The notes beneath the pieces are model-generated. The model did not search any database. It worked only from the letters and a program-made list of their open reading frames with translations, and had not been told where the DNA came from. A program made the position numbers and the translations under genes. Shown piece after piece: positions 37,823 to 47,449 of a DNA stretch of 64,000 nt (its first letter is position 1; the number at the start of each line of letters is the position of its first letter). This stretch comes from Pseudoalteromonas rubra. GTDB lineage: Bacteria > Pseudomonadota > Gammaproteobacteria > Enterobacterales > Alteromonadaceae. Where the stretch lies: contig NZ_CP045429.1 of assembly GCF_005886805.2 (NCBI RefSeq), forward strand, positions 342,501 to 406,500, written 5' to 3'.

Positions 37823-38233
37823 CTAGCTAGATTTCAGTTTGAGCAGTTCGCGACGCTGCTTTTTATCTGGTTTATGCTCAGGGCGCGGTGCAAAAAAGCT
37901 ATTGTTTTTGCGCGCAATGGCATTTTGTGCCCGTTTTTCAAGGCTGGCAGCTGACTCTTCGTAGAGGGTCTGGGCAATGGGCGCACTCTGACGCTTTTCC
38001 ATAATGTGCAGCACGGTGACTTCCTTTTCATCGAAACCCTGTGCCAGTTTGATCACAGCACCAACCTCAACCATTCGGCTGGGTTTACAGCGTTGGCCAT
38101 TGTAGTGTACCTTGCCACCCTGGATCATCTCGCGGGCAATGGTACGGGTTTTATAAAAGCGTGCCGCCCAGAGCCACTTGTCCAGGCGTACTTTCACTTC
38201 GCTTAGGTTGTTTTCTTGATTGACTTTTGTCAC
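37823..38233 (-). CDS. hslR: Ribosome-associated heat shock protein Hsp15
   Basis: Hsp15 binds free 50S subunits carrying nascent chains and helps recycle stalled ribosomes. The 136-residue product has an S4 RNA-binding domain (VRLDKWLWAARFYKTRTIAREMIQGGKVHYNG) and a basic C-terminus. It forms an operon with hslO. I did not find a clear sigma-32 promoter upstream. Confidence 0.95.
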   Translation of the reverse strand: MTKVNQENNLSEVKVRLDKWLWAARFYKTRTIAREMIQGGKVHYNGQRCKPSRMVEVGAVIKLAQGFDEKEVTVLHIMEKRQSAPIAQTLYEESAASLEKRAQNAIARKNNSFFAPRPEHKPDKKQRRELLKLKSS

Positions 38234-38415
38234 AATTCGTTAACTAATGCCCAAAGCTAATTTAATCGGTGAAATTTAACACATTTGATGAGGCAAAAAA
38301 AGCATCTGAACACGCTCTGATGTGGTTACATCTCAGCCACAGGCACTGTTAATGCTGTGTTCAGTTAGGTATTCTAAGTTGTACCTATTTACTTTAAAGT
38401 TTCATATACGCGTGC

Positions 38416-38444
38416 TTGTTGAATCGAATTCGAGGCGGTACACT
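38416..38444 (+). promoter_or_regulatory. Candidate promoter of the gsp operon
   Basis: TTGTTG at 38416-38421 and TACACT at 38439-38444 are spaced by 17 bases, about 30 bases before gspC. Confidence 0.5.
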
Positions 38445-38474
38445 GAGGCGCTCAACAGAATAAGAATATGACAT

Positions 38475-39365
38475 ATGGAATTACAGCTACAACAGTTGCA
38501 AAAATTACTACATAACTTACCCCATGCGAAACTTAGCCGCCTGGTGGTGTATTTGGCTGTTGTGTATATCGCATTTCTTTTTGCTAAGTTATTTTGGCTG
38601 CTTTGGCCAGTACCGCAGACACAGCCTTTACCTACTCAGTCTCAAGTTTATGCGCAGAATTCGGCCGCGGTTAGCAGTCGCTCTATTCTCGGTCACAACA
38701 TATTTGGCAAGGCCAATGAAAAACCTGTGGTTGAAGCGCCTAAGCCGGTGATATCTGATGCCCCCGAAACGCAGCTAAATGTGCGCCTAACTGGTATTGT
38801 AGCAGTTAGCCAGAATGATGCTGCCGGGCTGGCGATTATTGAGTCCCAGGGGCGCCAGGAAACCTACGTGGTCCAGGATGCCGTTAAGGGTACCCGCGCC
38901 AAACTGGCTCAAGTTCTGCCTGATAGGGTGATCCTGGATGTGAGTGGCCGGTTTGAAACTTTGATGTTGGATGGCATTGAGTTCAGCCGCCAGGTTGCTT
39001 CACCGGTACAGCCGCGTCGTACTAGCGCAAAGCCAAACAGAGTCAGTAATCAAACCCGTGAAGAGCTTAAGCAGCGCCGAGACGAATTGCTGGCTGAGCC
39101 GGGTAAATTGTTTGACTACATTCGTATTTCACCTGAAAGGCGCAATGGCCAACTGGTTGGTTATCGTTTGCGTCCAGGTAAAGACCCTGAACTGTTTAAG
39201 AAAATGGGGCTTAAAAATAACGATCTCGCCATTGCTATTAATGGCTTCCAACTCACGGATATGAAACAGGCTATGTCAGCAATGAACGAGCTGAGAAATA
39301 GCACTGATGCCAATATCACGATTGAACGTGACGGCCAGACTGTCGATGTGCAATTTAGCCTGTAA
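38475..39365 (+). CDS. gspC: Type II secretion system protein GspC
   Basis: GspC is the inner-membrane protein that links the platform to the secretin. The 296-residue product has one N-terminal membrane helix (about 22-45), an HR domain (about 90-165, LNVRLTGIVAVSQNDAAGLAIIE) and a C-terminal PDZ domain (about 200-296, YRLRPGKDPELFKKMGLKNNDLAIAINGFQLTD). It is the first gene of a complete gspC-N operon. The ribosome-binding site is weak. Confidence 0.95.
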   Translation: MELQLQQLQKLLHNLPHAKLSRLVVYLAVVYIAFLFAKLFWLLWPVPQTQPLPTQSQVYAQNSAAVSSRSILGHNIFGKANEKPVVEAPKPVISDAPETQLNVRLTGIVAVSQNDAAGLAIIESQGRQETYVVQDAVKGTRAKLAQVLPDRVILDVSGRFETLMLDGIEFSRQVASPVQPRRTSAKPNRVSNQTREELKQRRDELLAEPGKLFDYIRISPERRNGQLVGYRLRPGKDPELFKKMGLKNNDLAIAINGFQLTDMKQAMSAMNELRNSTDANITIERDGQTVDVQFSL

Positions 39366-39393
39366 AGACAATAATTTTGGAGTTATAAAAATC

Positions 39394-41454
39394 ATGGGTA
39401 GAAAGCTACACCTCACAAAAATCAAAAAAGGGTTAGCTAAGTATGCAGCTCTGTTATTTGCGGCTGGATTGTCCTTGTCTGTTTCTGCGGTTGAGTATGC
39501 GGCCAACTTTAAAGGCACTGATATTAACGAGTTCATTAATATCATCAGTAAAAATCTCAACAAAACCATCATTATTGACCCAAATGTACGGGGCAACATT
39601 AATGTTCGCAGCTATGAGCTGATGGATGAGGCCCTTTATTATCAGTTTTTCCTTAACGTTCTAGAAGTTTACGGCTATGCCGTCGTTGAAATGGAAACTG
39701 GGGTTCTGAAAGTTGTACGCAGCTCGGATGGTAAGAAGGCCAATGTTCCATTGGTCGGCGATGGTAACGACAATAACGGGGATGTGATGATCACCCGAGT
39801 TGTAGAAGTTAAAAACGTCAGTGTACAGGAACTGGGACCATTGATCCGTCAGTTCAGTGACCAAAAAGATGGTGGTCACGTGACTAACTTCAACTCAGCT
39901 AACGTGATGATGTTGACGGGTCATGCTGCGTCGGTGAATCGCTTGGTTAATATCATTAAGTCGGTTGACCAGGCAGGTGATCAGCGCGTTGACATTGTAC
40001 GTCTGCAACATGCGACAGCTGACGATGTTGTTCAGGTAGTTGAGAAAATCTATAAAGATGGCGGTAAAAACCAGGTTCCAGAGTTTCTGATCCCTAAAAT
40101 TGTCTCGGATAACCGAACTAATAGTGTGGTTGTTAGTGGTGAAGTACAAGCGCGTACGCGTGCCATTGAATTGATCAAGCGTCTGGATGAAGAACTGGAG
40201 AACCAGGGCAATACGCAGGTGTTTTACCTGGATTATGCCAAGGCAGAAGAGCTGGTTAAAGTGCTTCAAGGGGTGAGCAAAACGCTACAAGAAGAAGCGC
40301 AGGGAGGCAGTAAGACCCGCACCCGGAGCAGCCAGAACGAAACCAGTATTGAGGCCCACGAAGATTCAAACTCACTGGTTATTACTGCGCAGCCGGATAC
40401 CATGCGCTCGTTGGCCAGCGTTATCGAAAAGCTTGATGTTCGTCGAGCTCAGGTATTGGTTGAAGCCATTGTAGTTGAAGTACAGGAAGGTGACGGTATT
40501 AACTTTGGTCTGCAATGGATCACTGAAAAAGGCGGTATGCTGCAGTTCAACAATGGTACAACGGTACCAGTTGGTGCATTGGCCGTGGCAGCTGAGCAGG
40601 CGCGCGACAAGACGGTCGTTCGTACTCAGGCTGGTACAGAAGATCCGACTAAGATCACTGAATACAACGAAACCGTTGAGGGTGATTTAGGTGCACTGGG
40701 TTCTTTGCTGGGCGGTATCAATGGTCTGGCAATGGGCGTAGTGAAAAACGACTGGGGTGCGATCATCCAGGCTGTATCAACCGATACCAACTCAAATATT
40801 CTGGCTACGCCATCGATCACTACCATGGACAACGAAGAAGCGTCTATGATTGTCGGTCAGGAAGTCCCTATCATCACAGGCTCAACGGCCAGTGAAAATA
40901 ACTCTAACCCGTTCCAGACCGTAGACCGTCAGGAAGTGGGTGTTAAATTGAAGGTCACGCCACAAATTAATGATGGTACCGCGGTACAGCTAACCATTGA
41001 GCAGGAAGTTTCCAGTGTCAGCGGCGCAACCGCGGTTGATATCTCGGTGAATAAACGTGCTATTAACACAACCGTAATTGCTGATGACGGCGGCATGGTT
41101 ATCCTGGGTGGTCTGATTGACGAAGATGTTCAGGAAAGTGTATCTAAAGTGCCTCTGTTGGGTGATATTCCATTCTTAGGGCACTTATTTAAGTCAACAA
41201 ACACAACTAAGCGCAAGCGTAACCTGTTGGTGTTTATTCGTCCGACGATTGTCCGTGACAGCCGCAGTATGAACGAGCTGAGCCATGCTAAATACAAGTT
41301 TATCCGTGGTGAGCAGACTAAGCAGCGTGAAGACGGTATTGATCTGATGCCACTGCAGGATGCGCCAATTCTGCCTCAGTGGGATGATGCTATGGTATTA
41401 CCACCGACGTATGAAGAGTTTCTGAGCGAGCAAAACGAGAAGAACAATGACTGA
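39394..41454 (+). CDS. gspD: Type II secretion system secretin GspD
   Basis: GspD forms the outer-membrane channel. The 686-residue product has a signal peptide ending [11 protein letters not shown]0-N3 ring domains (about 30-330) and the secretin domain (about 370-620) with [19 protein letters not shown] and a GGLIDED motif. The ATG at 39394, 28 bases after gspC, gives a clean signal peptide; an upstream start inside gspC does not. No gspS pilotin gene is visible nearby. The end overlaps gspE by eight bases. Confidence 0.96.
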   Translation: MGRKLHLTKIKKGLAKYAALLFAAGLSLSVSAVEYAANFKGTDINEFINIISKNLNKTIIIDPNVRGNINVRSYELMDEALYYQFFLNVLEVYGYAVVEMETGVLKVVRSSDGKKANVPLVGDGNDNNGDVMITRVVEVKNVSVQELGPLIRQFSDQKDGGHVTNFNSANVMMLTGHAASVNRLVNIIKSVDQAGDQRVDIVRLQHATADDVVQVVEKIYKDGGKNQVPEFLIPKIVSDNRTNSVVVSGEVQARTRAIELIKRLDEELENQGNTQVFYLDYAKAEELVKVLQGVSKTLQEEAQGGSKTRTRSSQNETSIEAHEDSNSLVITAQPDTMRSLASVIEKLDVRRAQVLVEAIVVEVQEGDGINFGLQWITEKGGMLQFNNGTTVPVGALAVAAEQARDKTVVRTQAGTEDPTKITEYNETVEGDLGALGSLLGGINGLAMGVVKNDWGAIIQAVSTDTNSNILATPSITTMDNEEASMIVGQEVPIITGSTASENNSNPFQTVDRQEVGVKLKVTPQINDGTAVQLTIEQEVSSVSGATAVDISVNKRAINTTVIADDGGMVILGGLIDEDVQESVSKVPLLGDIPFLGHLFKSTNTTKRKRNLLVFIRPTIVRDSRSMNELSHAKYKFIRGEQTKQREDGIDLMPLQDAPILPQWDDAMVLPPTYEEFLSEQNEKNND

Positions 41455-43000
41455 AGCAATACAGGAACTCATTGACGGTCATGATGAAACAGCGTTGGCG
41501 CTGGATGAATCAATGGATGCAGAGGCCGGGTCGCATGTGCGCTTGCCCTTTGCTTATGCAAGACGCCAGAGTTTGCTGTTAAGTCAGCAATCAGAAGGTC
41601 TGAAAGTTTATTATAAAGGCCAACCTTCGCTGGATGCGTTGCTTGAAGTACGTCGTATTGCTCAGGCTGGATTTACCCTTGAGCAGCTGGATGACGACAA
41701 GTTTGAGTTGCTGCTGGAAGCCTCGTATCAGCGAGACAGCTCTGAAACACAGCAGATGATGGAAGACATAGGTAACGAAGTTGACCTATTCTCGCTCGCC
41801 GAAGAAATGCCGCAGACTGAAGATCTGCTTGCTGCTGATGACGATGCGCCAATCATCAAACTAATTAACGCCATGCTCAGTGAAGCGATCAAAGAAGGGG
41901 CCTCGGATATTCACATCGAGACCTTTGAGCAGGAATTAGTGATCCGTTTCCGGGTCGATGGTGTGCTGAAAGAAGTGCTTAAGCCTAACCGCAAGCTGTC
42001 TTCATTGCTGGTATCCCGGATCAAGGTTATGGCTAAACTCGACATCGCTGAAAAGCGGGTCCCACAGGACGGCCGGATTAGTTTACGTATCGCTGGTCGT
42101 GCCGTTGATGTGCGGGTTTCGACTATGCCATCCAGTTTTGGTGAGCGTGTAGTACTGCGTCTGTTAGATAAAAACAATGCGCGTCTGAACCTGGAAGATC
42201 TGGGTATGACGGAGCGCAACCGTGAACTGTTTGCTGAGATCATTGCCAAACCACACGGTATTATTCTGGTTACCGGTCCGACCGGTTCTGGTAAGAGTAC
42301 CACCTTGTATGCTGGTATGACGCAGATTAACTCCAAAGATCGCAACATACTGACCGTAGAAGACCCTATTGAATATGAGATCCCCGGAATTGGTCAGACT
42401 CAGGTGAACCCCAAAGTGGATATGACCTTTGCCCGTGGTCTGCGCGCGATACTGCGTCAGGATCCAGATGTGGTGATGGTTGGTGAGATCCGGGATCTGG
42501 AAACCGCCCAGATAGGCGTTCAGGCGTCACTGACAGGTCACTTGGTGATGTCAACACTACACACCAATACCGCTTCGGGTGCGATTACCCGTATGGAAGA
42601 CATGGGCGTTGAACCTTTCCTACTATCTTCATCTTTATTGGGTGTCTTGTCACAGCGACTGGTACGAACTTTATGCCCTAACTGTAAAGAAGCACATCTT
42701 GCGGATGACCGTGAATGTGAGCTGTTGGGTGTTGAGAAAGGCTCTCAAACCACAATTTATCGTGCTGTGGGTTGTGAAGAGTGTAACTTCAACGGCTATA
42801 AAGGTCGAACCGGTATCCATGAACTGTTAATTGTGGACGAGCACATTCGTGAGTTGATCCATAACGGTAAAGGTGAGCAGTCGGTTGAGAAGTACATACG
42901 AACGTTCAGCCCCAGCATTCGTCAGGATGGCTGTGCCCGTGTGCTGAAAGGTCAGACGACGCTGGAAGAGGTGATGCGGGTCACCCGTGAGGAAGGCTAA
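41447..43000 (+). CDS. gspE: Type II secretion ATPase GspE
   Basis: GspE powers pseudopilus assembly from the cytoplasm. The 517-residue product has an N-terminal GspL-binding domain, Walker [13 protein letters not shown], an Asp box and Walker B ([18 protein letters not shown]), and the tetracysteine zinc element CPNCKE ... [12 protein letters not shown]. It overlaps gspD by eight bases and gspF by one. Confidence 0.97.
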   Translation: MTEAIQELIDGHDETALALDESMDAEAGSHVRLPFAYARRQSLLLSQQSEGLKVYYKGQPSLDALLEVRRIAQAGFTLEQLDDDKFELLLEASYQRDSSETQQMMEDIGNEVDLFSLAEEMPQTEDLLAADDDAPIIKLINAMLSEAIKEGASDIHIETFEQELVIRFRVDGVLKEVLKPNRKLSSLLVSRIKVMAKLDIAEKRVPQDGRISLRIAGRAVDVRVSTMPSSFGERVVLRLLDKNNARLNLEDLGMTERNRELFAEIIAKPHGIILVTGPTGSGKSTTLYAGMTQINSKDRNILTVEDPIEYEIPGIGQTQVNPKVDMTFARGLRAILRQDPDVVMVGEIRDLETAQIGVQASLTGHLVMSTLHTNTASGAITRMEDMGVEPFLLSSSLLGVLSQRLVRTLCPNCKEAHLADDRECELLGVEKGSQTTIYRAVGCEECNFNGYKGRTGIHELLIVDEHIRELIHNGKGEQSVEKYIRTFSPSIRQDGCARVLKGQTTLEEVMRVTREEG

Positions 43001-44226
43001 TGGCTGCGTTTGAGTATCGTGCTTTAGACGGCAAAGGAAAAGAGAAAAAAGGCATACTGGAGGCAGATACTGCCAAGCAGGTTCGCCAGATGCTGCGCGA
43101 AAAAGCCATGATGCCACTTGAGGTGGCGCCTGCAGCGGAAAAAGAAAAGTCTGCCAGCTCTGGTGGTTTTAGTCTAAGACCTAGCTATAAACCTTCGGTT
43201 TCCGATATTGCCCTGATCACCCGCCAGCTAGCGACGTTGATCCAATCCTCTTTGCCAGTAGAAGCTGCCGTAATGGCAGTGGCAGAACAGTGCGAGAAGC
43301 CACGTCTCAAACGCATGCTGATGGCCGTTCGTTCTAAAGTTGTTGAAGGTTACACGCTGGCTGATGGTATGTCAGAGTTTCCGCATGTATTTGATAATTT
43401 ATATCGGGCTATGGTGGCGGCCGGTGAAAAGTCGGGCCATTTGGATCAAGTATTAAATCGCCTGGCAGATTACACCGAACAGCGTCAGCATATGCGCAGC
43501 CAGATCACTCAGGCAATGGTTTATCCAACCATTTTGGTGATATTTGCTATTGCTATCGTGTCAGTTCTGCTGGGCACTGTGGTACCAAAAATTCTAAAAA
43601 CGTTTGAGAAATCTAAACAGGTTCTGCCGTGGACAACAGAATGGGTTATGGCAGCCAGTAATTTTGTGCAGGCCTACTGGATGGTGTCTCTTATCGCTAT
43701 TTTTGGCAGCGTCTTTTTAATCAAGCAAGCGCTGAAACGGCCCAAGGTGCGTTTTTGGTACGATGCCAAGCTATTACAGCTGCCCGGCATTGGTAAAATC
43801 AGTCGCGGCATCAATACCGCGCGCTTTGCCCGTACTCTGAGTATTTTGTCTTCCAGTTCCGTACCTTTGCTGGAAGGGATGAAAATCTCCGGTCAGGTAC
43901 TGGAAAACGAGAAGATAAAAGCGGCCGTGACAGAAGCGGCAACCCATGTGAGTGAAGGTGCAAGCCTGCGAGCTGCATTGGCACAAACAAAGTTATTTCC
44001 GCCCATGATGCTTCATATGATTGCAAGTGGTGAAAAGTCCGGGGAACTGGAGCAGATGCTAGAGCGTGCTGCTAACAACCAGGACAGGGAATTCGAAAGT
44101 ATGGTCAGCGTTTCGTTAAAACTGCTCGAACCCGCCATGATTGCAAGCATGGCCGTGATCGTGCTGTTTATCGTAATGGCGATCCTACAGCCAATCATGG
44201 CGATGAACAAAGCAATTGGTCTGTAG
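43000..44226 (+). CDS. gspF: Type II secretion platform protein GspF
   Basis: GspF is the polytopic inner-membrane platform protein. The 408-residue product has two T2SF domains (about 70-195 and 273-395) and three membrane helices. It shows SSLPVEAAVMAVAEQ, AGEKSGHLDQVLNRLADYTEQR and the matching second-half SGEKSGELEQMLERAA, and ends in ILQPIMAMNKAIGL. The start overlaps the gspE stop by one base (TAATG). Confidence 0.96.
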   Translation: MAAFEYRALDGKGKEKKGILEADTAKQVRQMLREKAMMPLEVAPAAEKEKSASSGGFSLRPSYKPSVSDIALITRQLATLIQSSLPVEAAVMAVAEQCEKPRLKRMLMAVRSKVVEGYTLADGMSEFPHVFDNLYRAMVAAGEKSGHLDQVLNRLADYTEQRQHMRSQITQAMVYPTILVIFAIAIVSVLLGTVVPKILKTFEKSKQVLPWTTEWVMAASNFVQAYWMVSLIAIFGSVFLIKQALKRPKVRFWYDAKLLQLPGIGKISRGINTARFARTLSILSSSSVPLLEGMKISGQVLENEKIKAAVTEAATHVSEGASLRAALAQTKLFPPMMLHMIASGEKSGELEQMLERAANNQDREFESMVSVSLKLLEPAMIASMAVIVLFIVMAILQPIMAMNKAIGL

Positions 44227-44298
44227 TCAAATTAATTGCATATACAACATCAGCGTGTCGGTTTGATATCGCACGCAAACAGCATTGAGGTAATCAAC

Positions 44299-44724
44299 GT
44301 GAAAAAACAATCTGGATTTTCATTATTAGAAGTAATGGTGGTTTTGGTCATCATTGGAATGATCATGTCTATCGTGGCGCCTAACATCATGGGTCAACAA
44401 GAAGAAGCTGCAAAAGAAAAAGCGATGCTGGACATTCGTCAGATTGAAGACGCAATGAAAATGTACAAGCTTAAGAATAAAAAGTACCCAACCACAGAGC
44501 AAGGTTTGGAAGCCCTGGTAACACAAACCTCCATTGACCCTGTACCAAAGCGTTTCCCTGAAGGCGGCTTTATTTCAAAGCTACCTGAAGATCCTTGGGG
44601 TAATCCGTATCAGCTGGTTAGCCCGGGCGAAATGGGTAAGATCGACATCTTTTCAATGGGGCCTGACGGTGAAGTTGGCACAGAAGATGACCTAGGTAAC
44701 TGGGACAACGAAGAAGACCGTTAA
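44299..44724 (+). CDS. gspG: Major pseudopilin GspG
   Basis: GspG is the main subunit of the pseudopilus. I choose a GTG start at 44299, behind gaggt at seven bases; it gives the usual short leader MKKQSG before the cleavage site G|FSLLEVMVVLVIIGM. The 141-residue product has the conserved calcium-site region near the C-terminus (DIFSMGPDGEVGTEDDLGNW). The prepilin peptidase (gspO/pilD) that cleaves it is not in the window. An in-frame ATG 21 codons upstream is unlikely. Confidence 0.95.
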   Translation: MKKQSGFSLLEVMVVLVIIGMIMSIVAPNIMGQQEEAAKEKAMLDIRQIEDAMKMYKLKNKKYPTTEQGLEALVTQTSIDPVPKRFPEGGFISKLPEDPWGNPYQLVSPGEMGKIDIFSMGPDGEVGTEDDLGNWDNEEDR

Positions 44725-44729
44725 TTCTT

Positions 44730-45350
44730 ATGCACACAGCAGTAAACCTTCAATCAGGTGCGCATCAGGCGCACCTACCGAAATCTGGTCGCCAGGCCGG
44801 GTTCAGCCTTATCGAAATCCTGATGGTGCTGGTGATTATTGGCTTTTCAGTCAATCTGGTCACGTATACGCTGTCTGACGATATGGAGGAAGAATTGGAG
44901 CGTGAAGCGCTCCGACTGCATAGTGTGATCAATATGGCCTCTGAATTTGCCATTCTCAATCAAATTGAGCTGGGCTTTCATCTGGATAAGAAAAAGCTCG
45001 AGTTTCTGGTTTTTGATGGTGAAAAATGGACGACTTTTGAGGCCGAAGAACTCTACCAGGCGGTAGAGTATTCCGATGAGTATAAAATTGTACTCACTAC
45101 GGAAGATTTAGCCTGGACACAAGACAATATGCTAGAGCAGGCCAATTGGCGTGAGTTGATGGGAAGCGGCGATGAAGAGAGTCTGTTGGAACTGAAAAAA
45201 CTGAAAATTCCTCAGGTCTTGCTATTGTCGTCAGGTGAAGTCAGTGCGTTTCAACTCAGCCTTGAGCTCGAGGAAAACAGTGAGCCCGTGTATTTTGTTG
45301 AAGGTGAGTTTATGGCGCCGGTGAATTTACGTAAGGAGCCGGAAGACTAA
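44730..45350 (+). CDS. gspH: Minor pseudopilin GspH
   Basis: The 206-residue product has a prepilin leader and cleavage site G|FSLIEILMVLVIIGFSVNLV at about residue 24. The leader is longer than usual, and no later in-frame start has a good ribosome-binding site. The globular domain has the GspH pattern (HSVINMASEFAILNQIELGF). It lies between gspG and gspI and overlaps gspI by one base. Confidence 0.92.
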   Translation: MHTAVNLQSGAHQAHLPKSGRQAGFSLIEILMVLVIIGFSVNLVTYTLSDDMEEELEREALRLHSVINMASEFAILNQIELGFHLDKKKLEFLVFDGEKWTTFEAEELYQAVEYSDEYKIVLTTEDLAWTQDNMLEQANWRELMGSGDEESLLELKKLKIPQVLLLSSGEVSAFQLSLELEENSEPVYFVEGEFMAPVNLRKEPED

Positions 45351-45745
45351 TGAATGGCCTGATAGCAAGGACAAAACAAGCTGGCTTTACACTTCTTGAG
45401 GTGATGGTTGCACTTAGTATCTGTGCCGTCGCGGGGATTGCTGCGATGCAGGCAACGGGTGAGCATATTAATCATATTAGCACTTTGGAGCAGCAAGCTT
45501 ATGCTTCTTGGGTGGCCGAAAACCGCCTTGTTATGATGCGCGCTGGCGCCAAAGAAGGCGCGGTGCGCAATGGCCTTAAAGGCGATGAGGAAATGGGCGG
45601 AGTAACCTGGTATTGGTCACAGTCTACCCTCGCAACGGCCGATCCCACTTTTGTGAAGGTCACAATAGAAGTGTTTTCCGATGAAAAACGTGAACACTCA
45701 GTGTACGACCTGACCACCTTTATTTATAAAAAAGGGAAGCGATAA
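45350..45745 (+). CDS. gspI: Minor pseudopilin GspI
   Basis: The 131-residue product has leader and site G|FTLLEVMVALSICAVAGIA and the short GspI domain (YASWVAENRLVMMR, VTWYWSQS). With GspJ and GspK it forms the pseudopilus tip. It overlaps gspH and gspJ by one base each. Confidence 0.94.
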   Translation: MNGLIARTKQAGFTLLEVMVALSICAVAGIAAMQATGEHINHISTLEQQAYASWVAENRLVMMRAGAKEGAVRNGLKGDEEMGGVTWYWSQSTLATADPTFVKVTIEVFSDEKREHSVYDLTTFIYKKGKR

Positions 45746-46470
45746 TGCGCGCGCATATTTCCTCCCGACAGGGTGGCTTTACCCTGATTGAGGTTTTACT
45801 GGCCTTGGCTATTTTGGCCATGGTGGTCACTGCCACCCATCAAATCCTGGATACCACACTCAGAGCCAAAGAAGCATCTGAAGAAACGGTGGCAGAGCTG
45901 GAATCATTGCAAACTATGTTTCGTTTGATGGATCAGGACTTCAACCAGATGACCAAACGGGAAGTACGTAATGAGGCGGGGGATTTTAGCCCAACATATA
46001 TCATTCATGGTCGCTACAATCTGAGCAGTCAGTACGATGGGATTGCTTTTGTACGTGATGGCTGGACCAACCCAATTAGTCTGCTGCCTCGTTCTGAATT
46101 ACAGGCAGTGGGTTATCGTGTCGTAGACGACAATCTGGAACGTATTTACCGAATTTATGTTGACCAGCTTGATGGCACTGAACCTCGCAGCCAGGTGATC
46201 CTGGAAAACGTTGAAGAGCTTAAGTTTGAGTTCCTAGACGATAAGCAGAAGTGGCAGAATAGCTGGGACATTAAAGCCCTGCCTTTGGCGGTTGCTGTGA
46301 CTATCCAGCAACAAGAGGCTGAGCCAATTCGACGCATTTTTTTGACGCCGGGCGATGGCAAAGTGAAACAAGCCAGCAGCGGTGACGATAATCGCAATGG
46401 TAATAACGACAATAACAACAATAACAACAATAACGGCCAAAATGACAATGATGGACAAAGGAGGGGCTAG
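45745..46470 (+). CDS. gspJ: Minor pseudopilin GspJ with Asn-rich tail
   Basis: The 241-residue product has leader and site G|FTLIEVLLALAILAMVVTA, the GspJ domain (LMDQDFNQMTKREVRNE) and a low-complexity C-terminal tail of about 30 residues rich in Asn, Asp and Gly. The tail is coded by AAC/AAT triplet repeats at about 46391-46450, which could vary in length without shifting the frame. The tail is beyond the usual end of the family domain. gspK follows after one base. Confidence 0.93.
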   Translation: MRAHISSRQGGFTLIEVLLALAILAMVVTATHQILDTTLRAKEASEETVAELESLQTMFRLMDQDFNQMTKREVRNEAGDFSPTYIIHGRYNLSSQYDGIAFVRDGWTNPISLLPRSELQAVGYRVVDDNLERIYRIYVDQLDGTEPRSQVILENVEELKFEFLDDKQKWQNSWDIKALPLAVAVTIQQQEAEPIRRIFLTPGDGKVKQASSGDDNRNGNNDNNNNNNNNGQNDNDGQRRG

Positions 46471-46471
46471 C

Positions 46472-47449
46472 GTGAAATCTCAACGTGGTGCAGCGTTAGT
46501 CATTGTTTTGTTCATCGTGGCTCTGGCCGCGACTATCGCAACAGAAATGACCATGAGTCTGATGGTACAGGTGCAAAAAGCCACCAACCTGCAGACCCAT
46601 CAGCAAGCTAAATGGTATAGCTATGGGGCGGAAGAGTTGGTCAAAAAGGTCCTGCTCGATAGCCGTAAAGACGAGCCTGATAAAGTTCATTTGGGACAAC
46701 CCTGGGCATTGTCAGAGGTACCCTATCCGGTGGATCATGGCACTTTGAGTGGTGAGATCACGGATTTGCAAGCCTGTTTAAACCTCAATGCGTTGCGCAA
46801 TAAACCGCAAAACAGCGGCAACCGGAATGACACAAACCCAGCACACAAAGCGTTGCTTGAGCTGTTAAAGAACATCGAAGACCTGCCCAGTGAAGAAAGC
46901 GAAGAGGCCATGGCAGACAGCGTGTATGACTGGTTGGATGATGACAGTATTACGTTCCGCTCGGGCGCCGAAGAAGATGAATATATGTCACTCAGAACCC
47001 CTTATCTGACAGCAAATAACCTGTTTGCCTCGGTCAGTGAACTGAGGATAATCAAAGGGTTTAACCCTCTGGTAATGGAAAAGTTACTGCCTTATGTATG
47101 CGTTATCCCGGGCAGCACTGAGTTGGCTATTAATGTCAATACCATTCAGCCCGAACAGGCGTTGTTGCTGAGCGCGTTGATGGAGGGGCTGAGCGAATCT
47201 GGCGCAGAGGCAATTATTTCGGCCCGTCCGGAAAAAGGCTTTGACTCAATACAGGAATTTTATTCGGAAGCGGCAAACCAGGGCGCTTCCGACAAACAAA
47301 AGAACGATAAAATTTTTACTATTTCAAGCAATTATTTTAAGTTACGAGCAAAGGCTCAGTTCGATGAGCGTTTGTTTCGCCTGACCTCAATAATCGAAAT
47401 AAAAGATGGTCGGGCGAGCATCCTAGCGCGTAAATTTGGAGGCGTTTAG
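46472..47449 (+). CDS. gspK: Minor pseudopilin GspK
   Basis: GspK caps the pseudopilus tip with GspI and GspJ. I choose the GTG at 46472, one base after the gspJ stop, with ggagggg five bases upstream. It gives the leader MKSQRG before G|AALVIVLFIVALAATIA (Ala replaces Phe at +1, as usual for GspK). The 325-residue product has the large alpha domain typical of GspK (LNLNALRNKP, YDWLDDDS, RTPYLTANNLFASVSELRIIKGF). Upstream ATGs in this frame lie within the Asn-repeat of gspJ and are unlikely. Confidence 0.94.
   Translation: MKSQRGAALVIVLFIVALAATIATEMTMSLMVQVQKATNLQTHQQAKWYSYGAEELVKKVLLDSRKDEPDKVHLGQPWALSEVPYPVDHGTLSGEITDLQACLNLNALRNKPQNSGNRNDTNPAHKALLELLKNIEDLPSEESEEAMADSVYDWLDDDSITFRSGAEEDEYMSLRTPYLTANNLFASVSELRIIKGFNPLVMEKLLPYVCVIPGSTELAINVNTIQPEQALLLSALMEGLSESGAEAIISARPEKGFDSIQEFYSEAANQGASDKQKNDKIFTISSNYFKLRAKAQFDERLFRLTSIIEIKDGRASILARKFGGV

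Noticed and set aside
46382..46471. Upstream ATG starts for gspK within the gspJ Asn repeat
   Set aside because: They add a low-complexity Thr/Ile run before the prepilin leader; the GTG at 46472 has ggagggg and a normal leader.
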